Positions 11,821-24,100 of a stretch of 64,000 bases of DNA are shown one piece after another. Positions within the stretch are counted from its first letter, which is position 1, and the number at the start of each line of letters is the position of its first letter. A model generated the notes under the pieces. The model was given only the letters and a program-made list of their open reading frames with translations, was not told the DNA's origin and did not search any database. The position numbers were made by a program, and so were the translations under genes. The stretch lies in assembly GCA_964036195.1 (NCBI GenBank), contig OZ038456.1, positions 13,764,001-13,828,000 on the forward strand, read 5' to 3'. Source of the DNA: Sphaerolaimus hirsutus. Its lineage: Eukaryota > Nematoda > Chromadorea > Monhysterida > Sphaerolaimidae.

Positions 11821-12236
11821 CCATATTTCCTCGAAATACCCCTCCTTGAATTAACCCCCCCCCCCTCGAAAAACCCCCAGGTGTTTTTGAGCTGGGGAAA
11901 AAATAAACCCCCCTCGAAATACCCCCGTCTGGAATTATGTACATCATGTAAGCAATGTACATGATGTATATATTGGTCACAGTTTGCATCACAGCTACAC
12001 ATATACTAGTACTGTGTAGCGATGGACGTTAATATGTCCATATATACCTTACTTGGACACGTTGATTGCCGGTTTTGAGTGTATAAAAGCGTACTTTTTA
12101 CTATGAATTTCGTTAAAATTTCTGACGAAATAATACCCCCCCCCCCCTCGAATAAGCCCCCCCCTCGAAATACCCCCCCCCTCAAAATTTGACTCTGAAA
12201 AAATAAACCCCCTGGGGGTATTTCGAGGAAATACGG
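11821..12236. mobile_element. CCGTATT-family MITE
   Basis: Ends CCATATTTCCTCGAAATACC and GGTATTTCGAGGAAATACGG with TA on both sides. The core has GTACATCATG/CATGATGTA, shared with the fragment near 47288. Confidence 0.75.
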
Positions 12237-12642
12237 TAGATACTATTGAAAAAATCCCCATATTTTATGGGTAGTAAATAAATTTTTATCACAATTACAA
12301 GAAACGTTCTGTGTTTATTTTGATTGATATCCTGGATTCATTTTAGAAAAAAAAACATTTGAAACTTTAAAAACTGTTTTCCAGAGGGTTAGCACAATTC
12401 GTTATCATTTAAATATATCGTCATTTATATCGTTACTATTTACATCTTTTTATTTACGGTTATGTAAAGAATTACAGTTGTCACATTGACTATTATTCAT
12501 AATATTTGACGTTGTGTACCAGCAAGGTCAGGGCAAGTATTGTTGCCATGGTGCATCGCAGTGCAAAACGGGGATGGTCCGGCCGTAAAGTAAACCCGGC
12601 CGTAAAGTAGAGGGTGCTAGTTAAGGCCGGGCATCATTACGG

Positions 12643-12860
12643 CAGAGTTGTTTAAAGTACTGAACTTTTTTCAACGTAAAGTATTTTATTTTTAGTCACA
12701 CCTGAATACAGAAAACGTAAAGTAAAAATTTTCTACTTTTACGCTGCGTAAAAGGTGAGTAAACGTAAATATCTGTAAATGCTCGTGTTCTGTACTCGCG
12801 TACTTTCAAAACGTACGCGAGTAACTGAGTTCCGGTATTTTTCCGGGAGGAACTTGGTAT
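12643..12860. mobile_element. hAT-type fragment, TTTACG family, left end only
   Basis: Starts CAGAGTTGTTTAAAGTACTG and continues with CGTAAA and GTACGCG units, then runs into unrelated sequence without a right end. Confidence 0.45.
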
Positions 12861-13077
12861 TTTTTAAATAAATACATAAATGCAAATAGTATAGTGTAGG
12901 TGAAATTGCGCGCTTGCGCCCAAAAAAATTGCAAAATACCTAGTGCTTAGTACTCAACATTTTGGTCAAGGTTGTTTTTTTTAAACGGTTCCGATGGTTG
13001 GGTTTTTTTTAAATAAAACGTTTTTTTATTTTTTAAAAAACCTTTGAAAAAAACCTCGGCCATCCCTAATTGGGAGT

Positions 13078-13187
13078 TTAAAAATTTCTTGCGAAATAAT
13101 AAGCCCCCCTAGAAATACCCCCCTCCCCTCAAAATTCGCAGTCTGTAACAAACACCACCCCCCATGGGGTATTTCGAGGAAATACGG
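13078..13187. mobile_element. CCGTATT-family MITE, right-hand fragment
   Basis: GCGAAATAATAAGCCCCCCT through GGGGTATTTCGAGGAAATACGG; the left end is missing. Confidence 0.5.
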
Positions 13188-13262
13188 TAAAATTTTTTAA
13201 ATTTATAGTCAGTAAGTTTAACTGACAGCGTTTTTCACATTTTTAGTGAATCTCTTGAAGAC

Positions 13263-13497
13263 ATTATGTTGACTGTATGGCGCTTTTTTGGCGCTTTTAA
13301 AATTTCTAGCGCCAAGCGCCAATGGCGCCACAGCATTATAGCGCCAAGCACCAAAAGCGCCATGGCGCTTTTCGAGATGATGGCGCCAAGCGCCAATGGC
13401 GCCACAGCAAAATAGCGCCAAGCGCCAAAAGCGCCATGGTGCTTTTCATTTTGGCGCTAGCGCCAAGCGCCAGCGCCATGGCGCTTTTACATCACTA
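13263..13497. mobile_element. hAT-type MITE, GGCGCT subterminal family
   Basis: Dense GGCGCTTTT / AAAAGCGCCATGGCGC units ending CTTTTACATCACTA. The left end is unclear and no duplication was found. Same family as 30227-30471 and 61115-61372. Confidence 0.55.
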
Positions 13498-14040
13498 CCC
13501 CGGTGAGAAAATTTTTTTTCAGTAAATGAAGAATTTTGGTCCCTGACCGGGGACAAATTTTTAGTCCCCTGCCGGGGACGAATGTCCCTGGTCGGGGACA
13601 AAAATTCTTTGTTTACTGAAAACAATTTTTCTCACCGGGGACGTTTGACCCCGGTCGGGGCCATTTCGACATTGCCGGGGACCGGGCCCCGGCAGGGTTT
13701 TGATCACTATACAAAAATACAGTGATCGAAAAGAATTGAAGTATAAATAAAATAACAACCAGTAACCGCGCTGAGCTGAAATTTGGCATGCGTACTCACT
13801 AAACAAAGGAGTACTCACATGCCAAAATTCAGACAAATCCAAAAAAAATTATACACTCCCCCAAAGAAAATGCATCAGTGCGTGTAACCATCTCAAAACA
13901 ATTTTGTGCATGCTAATTTTGTGCATGCGTGCATTTGGTGATAATTCACCTTATTAACGTGCAAACAACCCATACACGCCAATTATTCACTTTTGAAAAA
14001 AATTATTTTTTGCCGGGTCCCGGTCCCCGGCTGGGACCTG
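13498..14040. repeat. GGGGAC-rich repeat region
   Basis: Repeats of CCGGGGACAAA / GTCCCCGG at the left, and CCCGGTCCCCGG at the right, with AT-rich DNA between. The architecture (hexamer-rich ends) matches the other hAT families here, but its termini could not be placed. Confidence 0.4.
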
Positions 14041-14049
14041 TGTAAATAG

Positions 14050-14922
14050 CCAAAATTTGAAAATGTTTTCAAATTTTCGAATTTTTTCATAATTTTCGAA
14101 TTTTTATTTCATCCCTGGAAAAAACACTTAAAAATTGATTTATTTTTCAAAAAATTCAAAAGTTCAAAAATTCAAAAATCATTTTCTAATTTTTCAGGGA
14201 ATTCAAGGCCACAACGCGCATTCTTAAGTAAAATGTGAAATGAAGTAAGTAAGTGAAATCAATAGAAAATTAATATGCATTGTGTCTGAAAAAGCCAAAA
14301 AGTATTGAAAATATGTCAAAAAAATGCCAAAATTGTGTCAGTGTCAGCAGAGGCAGACACATCCATTTAGGAATACACCAAGAAATTTGAACTATATTGA
14401 AAATTTGTGGACTCTGTTTGCAACCGTGGCGCTCTACTCACGCTGAAATAAATAGATGCCGCTCATCAAAAACATTGATCACAATTGAAAAAAGTGTCAA
14501 AGTCATTGAATATGCTCTGGAAAATGGCAAACCTATTTTTACGTTTTCAGTAAATTTACAAATGTTTATTTTTGTTGTTTTTCTTGTGTTGTATAAATGT
14601 GTAACATTCATGCTGTGAATGAAATGAAGATGTGGCAAACAGTCCACAATAGTGCTTTGACTTTTTAAAATGCCAAATAACAGTGAAAATAGGGTTAACA
14701 CGTGATCCAAGCATTAAATCTATCTAAGTACAGCATTTAAAGCTTCAAAATGAATATTTTATATAAAAAATTCGAAAATTGCCAAAAACGATTCGAAAAT
14801 TTAAAAATTCGAAAATTAAATTCGAAATTCGAAAATTATTTTGGAGAAAAATTCGAAAATTCATTTTAGAAAAAACACTTAAAAATTTAAATACCTTTTT
14901 TCTGGGGGGTTTGCCATCGTTA
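14050..14922. mobile_element. hAT-type element, TTCGAAAA family, right end intact
   Basis: Many AATTTTCGAA / TTCGAAAATT units, ending TTTGCCATCGTTA. Same family as 19810-20467. The left terminus is missing or degenerate. Confidence 0.5.
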
Positions 14923-15132
14923 ATGAAGTGACATCAGCAAAGGTAAATAGGTGCAAACGTCAAATTTGAATTGTCTTACTCACAATTGCGACTGGCGTGA
15001 ATTGATGCAACGATCCATCATTTATGTGTGAATCACTCTACTGAGGTGAATGCCAAAAATACAACAATTTTGGCAACACTAACTATTTACTGGCGGGAGA
15101 AGAACATTGACATTTAGTTGAATTTTATAAAA

Positions 15133-18100
15133 ATGGCTGAAAATTGGCACATTTGTCTGGTCTACTGTTTCTCATTTTCTGGGCTGCTTTTCACGAGCTG
15201 CTACTCGTCAGTGCGCAGTGACATGGTGGCACTGGTGCCAATCCCACACCCTGTAAAATGCCCTGTAAATGTCAAATGTCGTGCAAAGTGTCCAAAGTCA
15301 CGTAAAATGCCCTCAAAATGACAACTCGGTTGCCATTTGCCATTTTGCAGGGAATTTTTCATGACATTTGACATATTGCATGACAGTTGACATTTTACAG
15401 GGCATTTTACAGGGTGTGAGACTGCCCCCTGGCGACATACTGCGACACCGCACCAGATTTCACAGTGCCTACCTGGGATGAGAATAACCATACTCCAATA
15501 ATATGCGAATATACCATGGGCAGCTGTTTCTGCACGCTAAAGACTGCTCTTGGCGGCAGGTGTGTCATTGCAACTGGGGGTGCAACATTTTGTCACTTAT
15601 TATTTTTGTCAATATTAGACAATAGACAACATTTTTCCCTATTTTGACCAACTTTTGGTCCTGTTTTTACCTGTAGTAGGGTGAAATCATGCCTATCGTA
15701 TTTCATCGAATTACCCCCCAGCCGCAGGGGAGTTATTTTTTCAGAGTGGAAATTTTGAGGGGGGTTAAACGAAGGGGGGGGGTATTTCGAGAGGGTTTGG
15801 GGACGCCAGAAATTTTTTGAACTTCCAGTACTAATTTGTTGTTGGTAATGTGAATGGTATAAACCTTGTACTAACGTAACACAGTCGTTGCTTTTAACGT
15901 GTGTTCTGCATTGCCCGGATCACAAACTGGAGCTTTTGTCATTTACATTCTCTGTACCATATGCGGCGTAAGTGCTTGTGCGCTTGTGAATGTCACAAGC
16001 AGAATTTTTGGTGTCACACGCAGAAATATGACTGACAAGTTGTGAAATCCACAAGAGTGTATTGTACAAACGAGGGTGAAAGCACAAAATTATCTCAAAA
16101 TCTCCAATTTGCTCCATTTTGCCAATTTTCACCTTTATAATCACTATTTTCAACTACCATATATCTTTGAATAAGACCCCAGGGGAGTCATTATTTCGTC
16201 AGAAGTGTTGGAGGGGGGAGTTATGCGAGGGGGGGTGTTATTCAATGGAGGGAGTTATGTTTTGCTCAGAACTTGCACTTTATTCCTTGCGTGAATGCAT
16301 TCCATCAACTCATGTAATCCTGGGGCCAGTTCCGCAAGTGGAAAAGTTAAGAGTTAAAACTTAAGAGTTGAGTAAAACGAAAAATGATTTTACTCAACTC
16401 TTAACTTTTAACTTTACTCTTAACTTATCATTTATCATTTTACTCAACTCTTAAGTTGTAACTCTTAACTTTTCCACTTGCGGAACCGGCACCAGGTATT
16501 AAACAGTTCAAAAACCACCAAACGAGGTTTTCATGCTAAAATTAGTGCTTGAATATAAATGAGTGCTAGAGCAGAGTATCATGTTTGCCGAGTATACATC
16601 CCCCTCTAACAACTGATAACTAGGGTGGCAGAATTTACCGTACCGTACCGTACCATACCGAATTTTTGGGAAATTTACCGTACCATACCGTACCGTTTAC
16701 CGCACTTTTAGAAATTTACCGTACCGTACCGCGTACCGCATTTTCCAAAATTTACCGTACCGTACGGTATACCGCGAGGCCTTACCGTCTGCCACCCTAC
16801 TGATAACTGCTAGAAAAACTTTCAGATACTGGTCTGGTGCATCACGCGCGTGCACATTCAATCCAACTTTACCAGAAGGTGTTACTGGGCACTTGGCACT
16901 TATCCCTAATTCATGGGTGGCAGGCCGACTCGCGGATATTCTTGCTCTTGGGGTAAGTTGTCATTGTGTATTTACACAATGTTGTAAAATATTCAGATAT
17001 ACATTCCACTTTTGAGTAAATACCTATTGAAAACTGGATGTTTGAGTTTGAGTATTTTTCTGTGGCTGAGTATGTTACAAACGATGGAATTTCTGGGGCC
17101 AGTTCCGCAAGTGGAAAAGTTAAGAGTTAAAACTTAAGAGTTGAGTAAAACGACAAATGATTTTACTCAACTCTTAACTTTTAACTTTACTCTTAACTTA
17201 TCATTTATCATTTTACTCAACTCTTAAGTTCACTCTTAACTTTTCCACTTGCGGAAACGGCACCTGGTGTGATAAAACCCTGCTAAAATAACCTCTCTGA
17301 AAAACCTCTACCCCTAAAAATTTGATAGTGAACCCCACTGGGGGTATTTCGCAGTGTTGCAAAAACGTATTTACATTTACCCGAAATACCCGGGTATTTT
17401 GGTATTTATATTTACGTTTACATTTACGTATTTAGAAAATACCATTACGTAATGTTACGTATTCCTGACCGAAATACCAGGGTACTGCAAAAACGTAAAA
17501 AATTCATAAGAACTAGAAGATGATTCGACAGCGGACTTACAAGATGCTTCAGGCAAGGATTCACCAGATTGGGAAGGGGGCATCCAAAAACGCAGCAGAT
17601 ACCGTATTTCTTCTAATAGAAAGGCGCTCTTCTATTTTTTTATCAACTTTTTTACCCGCCCTTCTGTTGGAGACGCCCTTCTATTGGAGACTGCCCTTCT
17701 TTTTTTTCGCTGATTTTTCAGCGAATTTTTTTCATGTTCTGCCAAGGTTTTTCAAAGTGTTACGTCAGAGACAGTTCATAGGATGATGATTACCGTATTT
17801 CCTCGAAATACCCCCCGGGGGTGATTGTTTCATAGTGGTCCCGAGAGGGGGGGGGGTATTTCGAGGGGTGGTTATTATTTCGCCAGAAATTTTTTCAAAT
17901 CCTAGTACAAAATCGTCGTTTGTGGTGTACACTGGGGTAGAAAAATGCATCAATAACTGACATGTATAGACTCCTGTAGACTAATAGTAGTACGTAGATG
18001 GTATAAACACTGTTCTAACGTGATTACGACATTGTTTTAACGTGTGTTCTGCACTACGCGGAACACAAACTGCAGTATTTGTCATGTACGTTATCTTTAC

Positions 18101-21100
18101 ACACAATCTGGGGGGGTATCTCGAGGGGGGGGTGATTGTTTCATAGTGGTCTCGAGAGGGGGGGGGGGGGTCAAACGAGGGGGGTATTTCGAGGGGGGCG
18201 GGTATTTCGAGGAAATACGGTAATAGAGTTCATTCAATATTTGATGTTAAAATAGCACCAACTCAATGGACAAAAGTCGCTAAGTACAGTGTCCACTGAT
18301 ATTTTTAATTTTTTCATGCATTTGGCACAATTCCAGCACTTTGTGTACCTTCTATTGGAGACCGCCCTTCTATTTTTTTGGTGGCCCAAATTAAGTTGAA
18401 AAAGTGTACCTGTCTATTGTGTCTATTGGAGACTATTTGTCTATTGTCTAAAAAGTGTCTACCGTATTTCCTCTAAATACCCCCCGGGGGGTGATTGTTT
18501 CTTTATATTATATTGTGAGTAAATTTATTTGGGTGGAATGAAAAAGTGAAAATTCTGTAAAATTTTGTTCCTGCAATGACATCATTATGGCATCATAGAA
18601 TTCACCCCAAATAAATTTGATTATGTCACCATTTTGGAGGTAATGTTGTTTACGTAACTTTGAACCTTAGACCCTTTTCTACTGAACTTTGTAAACCAAC
18701 TTTTAAAGTGTGGAACAAAAAATTGGTTTAAAGTGAAATTTTTGGTCTGCCATTTATGGTGGGGGTGGCTAAACAAAGGAAAAAAATTAATTAGCAGAAC
18801 TAGGGTCAAAACCTAATTCAGTTTTTATAGAAGGTATGTTCTCAAAACAAATTTTTAACGCATTTTCGTACGACGAAAATGTATAGTAGTGGTGGGTGTT
18901 GCCAAGATACCCCCAAAATTTTAGCTTTCTACCAGAGTTGGAAAAACGTATTTACGTTTACCTGAAATACCCAGTTATTCGGGTATTTATACTTATGTTT
19001 ACGTTTATGTTTTCAAAAAATACCATTATGTTTTGTTACGTTTTCCTGGCAAAAATACCCGGGTACCAGAGAAAACGTAAAAAACGTTATTTGAGAAAAC
19101 ATTTAATAGCTTATTCTCAGAAATGCACTTTCATACAATGTGTAAAAGGTTCCAAAGGAATAGACATTAGACAGAATGCTTTCTGTTCGCACTCCGCAAC
19201 ACTGACCTATGTAAATATGTACACAAAAAATACCATTTAGGTATTGAAAATATTATAACTGAATTGAGGTGGGTGTTCACTGTGCAGTCTGTGTGATCGT
19301 TTTGTGAATGCTAATTTGGTGCACGCTGGTTTTACCCATCAATCAAATGTCTTCAAAATCAATTGCATACTGTACTGTCAATGAATGAGTCTGGTCATGA
19401 CGACAATAAATGCACGATGCAACAAAATGACATGTCATCACAGTGACATCCCAAAACCAGGTGGTGATAATTACAGCATCACCATCTCATTTTTTGTTCC
19501 TCCAACAATTCACAATTTTTCATCCCTCTAGATAAAATAGAAGCAGATAATGTGGGTGGAGATCATAGGAACAACCGTAATGTTGTAAAAACATGGCTTT
19601 TTATGTCAAAACATTAAAAACATGGCACAGTGAAAGCACTTAATAAATTTTATACATTTACGTTTTAATTTACGTTTTCCCAGGTATTTAAAAAATACCT
19701 TACGTTTTAGTATTTATACTTTTGATTTGGAAAAGGTATTTACGTTTACGTTTACGTTTTCCAAAAATACCAGTATTTGTACAACTCTGCTTTCTTCCAC
19801 CCCCGCAACTAACGATGGCAAAAAAAGATTTGAAAATTCGAAATTATTTTCGAATTTTCAAATTTTTTCAGAATTTTCAAATTTTTATTCCACCACTGGA
19901 AAAAACGCTTAAAAATCGATTTTTTTTTGAAAAAATTCGAAAATTCGAAAATTCATAAAAGAAAATAATTTTTCAGGGAATTCAAGGACATGGTAAATAT
20001 ATCAAATAAATCAAACAAATCACATAAAAACAGGGTCAAATTGCATAATATTTTTGCAATTACTTAATCAGCAAATGTACAACAGAATAGAATGACATAA
20101 AAGTCTGGTGGACCACCCCCCCCCCCCCCATAACAGCCACCCACAATTCCAGCTGTCTGCAGACTTGGTCACATTGAAGAATGCACAGGAATGCACCGAG
20201 CACCCATGACTATTTCAACATAACTACTTAACAGCTTCAAAAAGCTCTTAATTCAATGTTTTTCCAAAAAAAATTCGAAAAGTATGCAAAAATTTTTTGA
20301 AAATTACCCCAAAAATTCGAAAATTGCCCAAAAAGATTCGAAAATTCGAAAAATAAATTCGAAATTCGAAAATTCATTTGAGGAAAAATTCGAAAATTCG
20401 AAAATTCATTTTGGAAAAAAACACTAAAAAATTTAAATACATTTTTTCGGAGGGTTTGCCATCGTTACCCGCAACTGGAGATAATACAGCCCCTTTAGTG
20501 TAGCTAATCAAGTGGGTGGTGTACTTGTTTGGGACACTGAAATCCTGGCAAAAAATTGTTGCATATATGGCGACCCACCCTGTAGTTAGTCGCCATGCCT
20601 CCCCCCATTGATGCAAAGTAGAGGGATGTTACAACTAAATATTCACAAACTTTCAGCTCTATAACCCCACCATAGCCCGAGATATAGCTTCCGAAGTGAA
20701 AAAAAAATGGGTGGCTTACTTGACCGGGAAGGTGTTTATTAGAAGAAATATGGTAGTCTGATTTGGAAAGGGTTCGGGGAGCTTCAACAGACATCGTTTG
20801 GGATGCACTATTTATGTTGGGTAGATAAATAATCAGGCTGTATTCCCGCATTTGAGCGCTTGTGCACTGAAATTATTGTCTGTCCCCTTACATCAGCTGC
20901 TGTATAGCATTTATTAAGACACACTGGGCTTGTGAAATTTGGTAAAAAGATAAACATTTGAGCGAGAGATATTATTCAGATTTAATTACAAAAAGCTGTA
21001 TAGTTTGCTCAATTTTTATGTTTATCTCATCATTGTGTGTATTAGATACCGTATTTCCTCGAAATACCCTCCCCCTCGAAATACCCCCCCCCCCTCGAAA

Positions 21101-24100
21101 TACCCTCCCTCAAAATGGACACTATGAACTTATAACCCCCCCCCTCGAAATACCCCCCCCCCAAATTGAGTGTATAGAGAACGTAAATGACAAAGGCTGC
21201 GGTTGGTCATCCCGGCAATGCAGAACACACGTTAAAAACGATGACTCTGTTATGTGAGAACAGTGTTTGTACGTCTACACACTTATAAATGTCTTTAGAG
21301 TCTTATAAAAGGCGATTTTTGTTGCATTTTTCGACGTCTGCGTACGTTTCAGACGACATTTTAGTACTGGGATTTCAAAAAACTTCTGGCGAAATAATAA
21401 CCCCCCCCCCCCTCGAAATACCCCCCCCCCCCTCGTTCCACCCCCCCTCATAATTCTCACTCTGAAAAACGAAACCCCCCGGGGGTATTTCGAGGAAATA
21501 CGGTAATTATCATTTGTTCTCACACTCGATGTTGTTGATGCTGGTGAGCATGTAGTGTTAAAACATAAAGATATTACATAGAAATCAGTGTTTGACACAT
21601 CTAAAGGTAAAAATTATGGTATTTTCCAATGCACAATGGCTAATAGTACACATTTAAAATTTTTTACATTTACTTTTTTCTTACGTATTACTTGGTATTT
21701 TGAAAATACCTTACGTAATTGTATTTATACTTTTAATTTGGAAAAGGTATTTACGTTTACGTTTACGTTTTCCAAAAATACCAGTATTTTAACAACACTG
21801 GTATTTCGAGGAAATACCGTAAATGTTTTGGAATTATAAATGTGACCTATTAATGGAATTAATCTATTGACCAGAAACATGTTCAATGAAAAAAGTTTTT
21901 TTGCCTCCAGGTAAATTGTGCAAAGGAGCAGCAATTCCTTCAAACTTTTTGTGTTTGCGCTCTCTTTTTATTTTGGAGGACCTTTTGACAACATCGGTTA
22001 TATATTTACTTAGTTATATATCTAAAATGTATGGATGCAAAAGTCAAAATTCCAGTGTGCATAGGTAGTTCAATCAAATGTAACTAGGTAAAACAAAACA
22101 TGGCACATTACAAATTACTTCAACCGATACATTTAAAGGGTGGCTGTCCGTGGATTGCGGTTGCAAAACACACAAGTGCATCTGCTGGTGGCAAGGCAGC
22201 CGGCTGGTACCATGAACCATTCCATGCAGATTCTGAAACTGCACACCTGGTGCCAGTCCCAGACTCTGTAAAATGCACTTTCAAATGCCATGCAATGTGT
22301 CAAAAGCAGGGTTGGCAAAATCTCAGAAAAGAATAAAAATAAAATTAAAATAAAATGGAAAATTGAAGAATAAAATAAAATAAAATAAAATGGAAAATTT
22401 CAAAATAAAAATAAAAATTGTATAAAAATTCAAATTTTTGTAAAATTTTTGTAAAATTGTATACAAATTCATAATTTTTCTAAAAATTGTATAAAAATTC
22501 ATATTTTTTGTAAAAATTTTTGCTGTTGTTTATAGTTCAACCTGTTCATTCGCGGAGCTGGGGCAGTCCCAAGCCATGTAAAGTGTCAAAATTTCATATG
22601 AAATGGAATGGAAAGTGTCAATTTTCATGAAAATGTTAAGTAAAGTGTCAATTGTCATGACAAATATAAATTAAAGTGGAAACTGTAAAGCAAATTGTAT
22701 CCAAATCTTATCTTTTGTATCCAAATCTTGTTGTTTTTGTAACCAAATCTTATGTGAACATTTGGATACAAAAACATAAGATATGTATACCAAAATATAA
22801 GGTTTGGATACCAAAACATAAGATTCAGATACACAATTTACACTCTGCATGACATTTGTCATGACAATTATACTTTGCTTGACATTTGAGATGCTAATTG
22901 ACTCTTTACTACATTTGTCATGACAATTGACACTTTGCATGATGTTTTACAAATGCGCCCAGCACACTCCAGTAATCCTTCTACTGAAAATGCAAACCAT
23001 TCTTATCGATAATTGTAACTTAACACTTGCAACTAGCTAACAATACCTACTGCATGCAACTTTTGCAAAGTATTGGAAAAATTTGTCACACGTTTTTCAT
23101 GTTTAGGTCTAATTATCACATTTTTCTGACATTGCATGCAAGATTCTGATTTTTTGTAAAATTTCTGTAAAATTTTTGTAAAATTTTTGTAAAATTTTTG
23201 TAAAATGGTCCATTTTATTATTTTATTATTATTTTGGAATAAAATAAAATAAAATAAAATGAAACAAGAATAAAATAAAAATAAAATACATTTTTATACA
23301 ATTTTTATACAATTTGTATACAAATAATTTTTATAAAACCAACCCTGGTCAAAAGTCATGGAAAACCGAGTTGACATTTTGCACGGACTTTTCCATGACT
23401 TATTTGTCACTTTGCATGAGATTTGACATTTTACAGGGTCTGGGACTGCCCCCTGGCCACATTTGACAGGCATGAAAGTGACTATACTGTGGTATGGCGA
23501 TCAGATCATCCTGACCCTTTACATGAGTTTGGATGCTTGAGTATGTTTTGTTTTCAGTTGGAATACTGACAGTGGAATTGGAATACTGACAGTGGAATTG
23601 GAATACTGACAGTGTTTTCAGTTTGAATTCAGGCTTCTGTACCAGACAGTGCAGATAAATAGTTCCAAGAACATATTCCAAACATATTTCAAAACTCAAA
23701 AGTAAAGTCTTGCAAAATATCAGCATAGAAAATCTGAAGCATGCTTGGAACAGTGCTAAGAAACATGTGGTTTTGTTAGTAATACATAAAGGTTGTGATG
23801 AGTGTGTACTTTTTGGGCTGTTTTCCCCCGAACATTGTAAATATGGTGTAAAAGTCATTGGAGTTTAAGTTCAATAAATAACTGTCCTAAATCCTTCCTT
23901 AAGTGTAACATAACAGCCTTATTGCCTTATCCTTAATGCCTTAGCTTTAATCAATTACATACAGGTTCAAATGGCATTTTGACATCAGTTGGTAGGTATA
24001 GACATTTCATTTGTCAATATCACTACAGTTAGTCTATTTGCTATTGTTTTATTAATGAAAATCGCTGGAAAATGCACCCGTACAAAAACAGCTTCCAGGC

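Noticed and set aside
13263-13525. AAAGCGCCATGGCGCTTTT palindromes as operator sites
   Set aside because: They recur as subterminal words of hAT mini-elements with shared ends and 8-bp duplications.
22133-22318. Minus-strand Cys-rich reading opposite the 22139 exon
   Set aside because: The plus-strand reading is in phase with exons on both sides; the minus reading runs into a MITE and has no partner exons.
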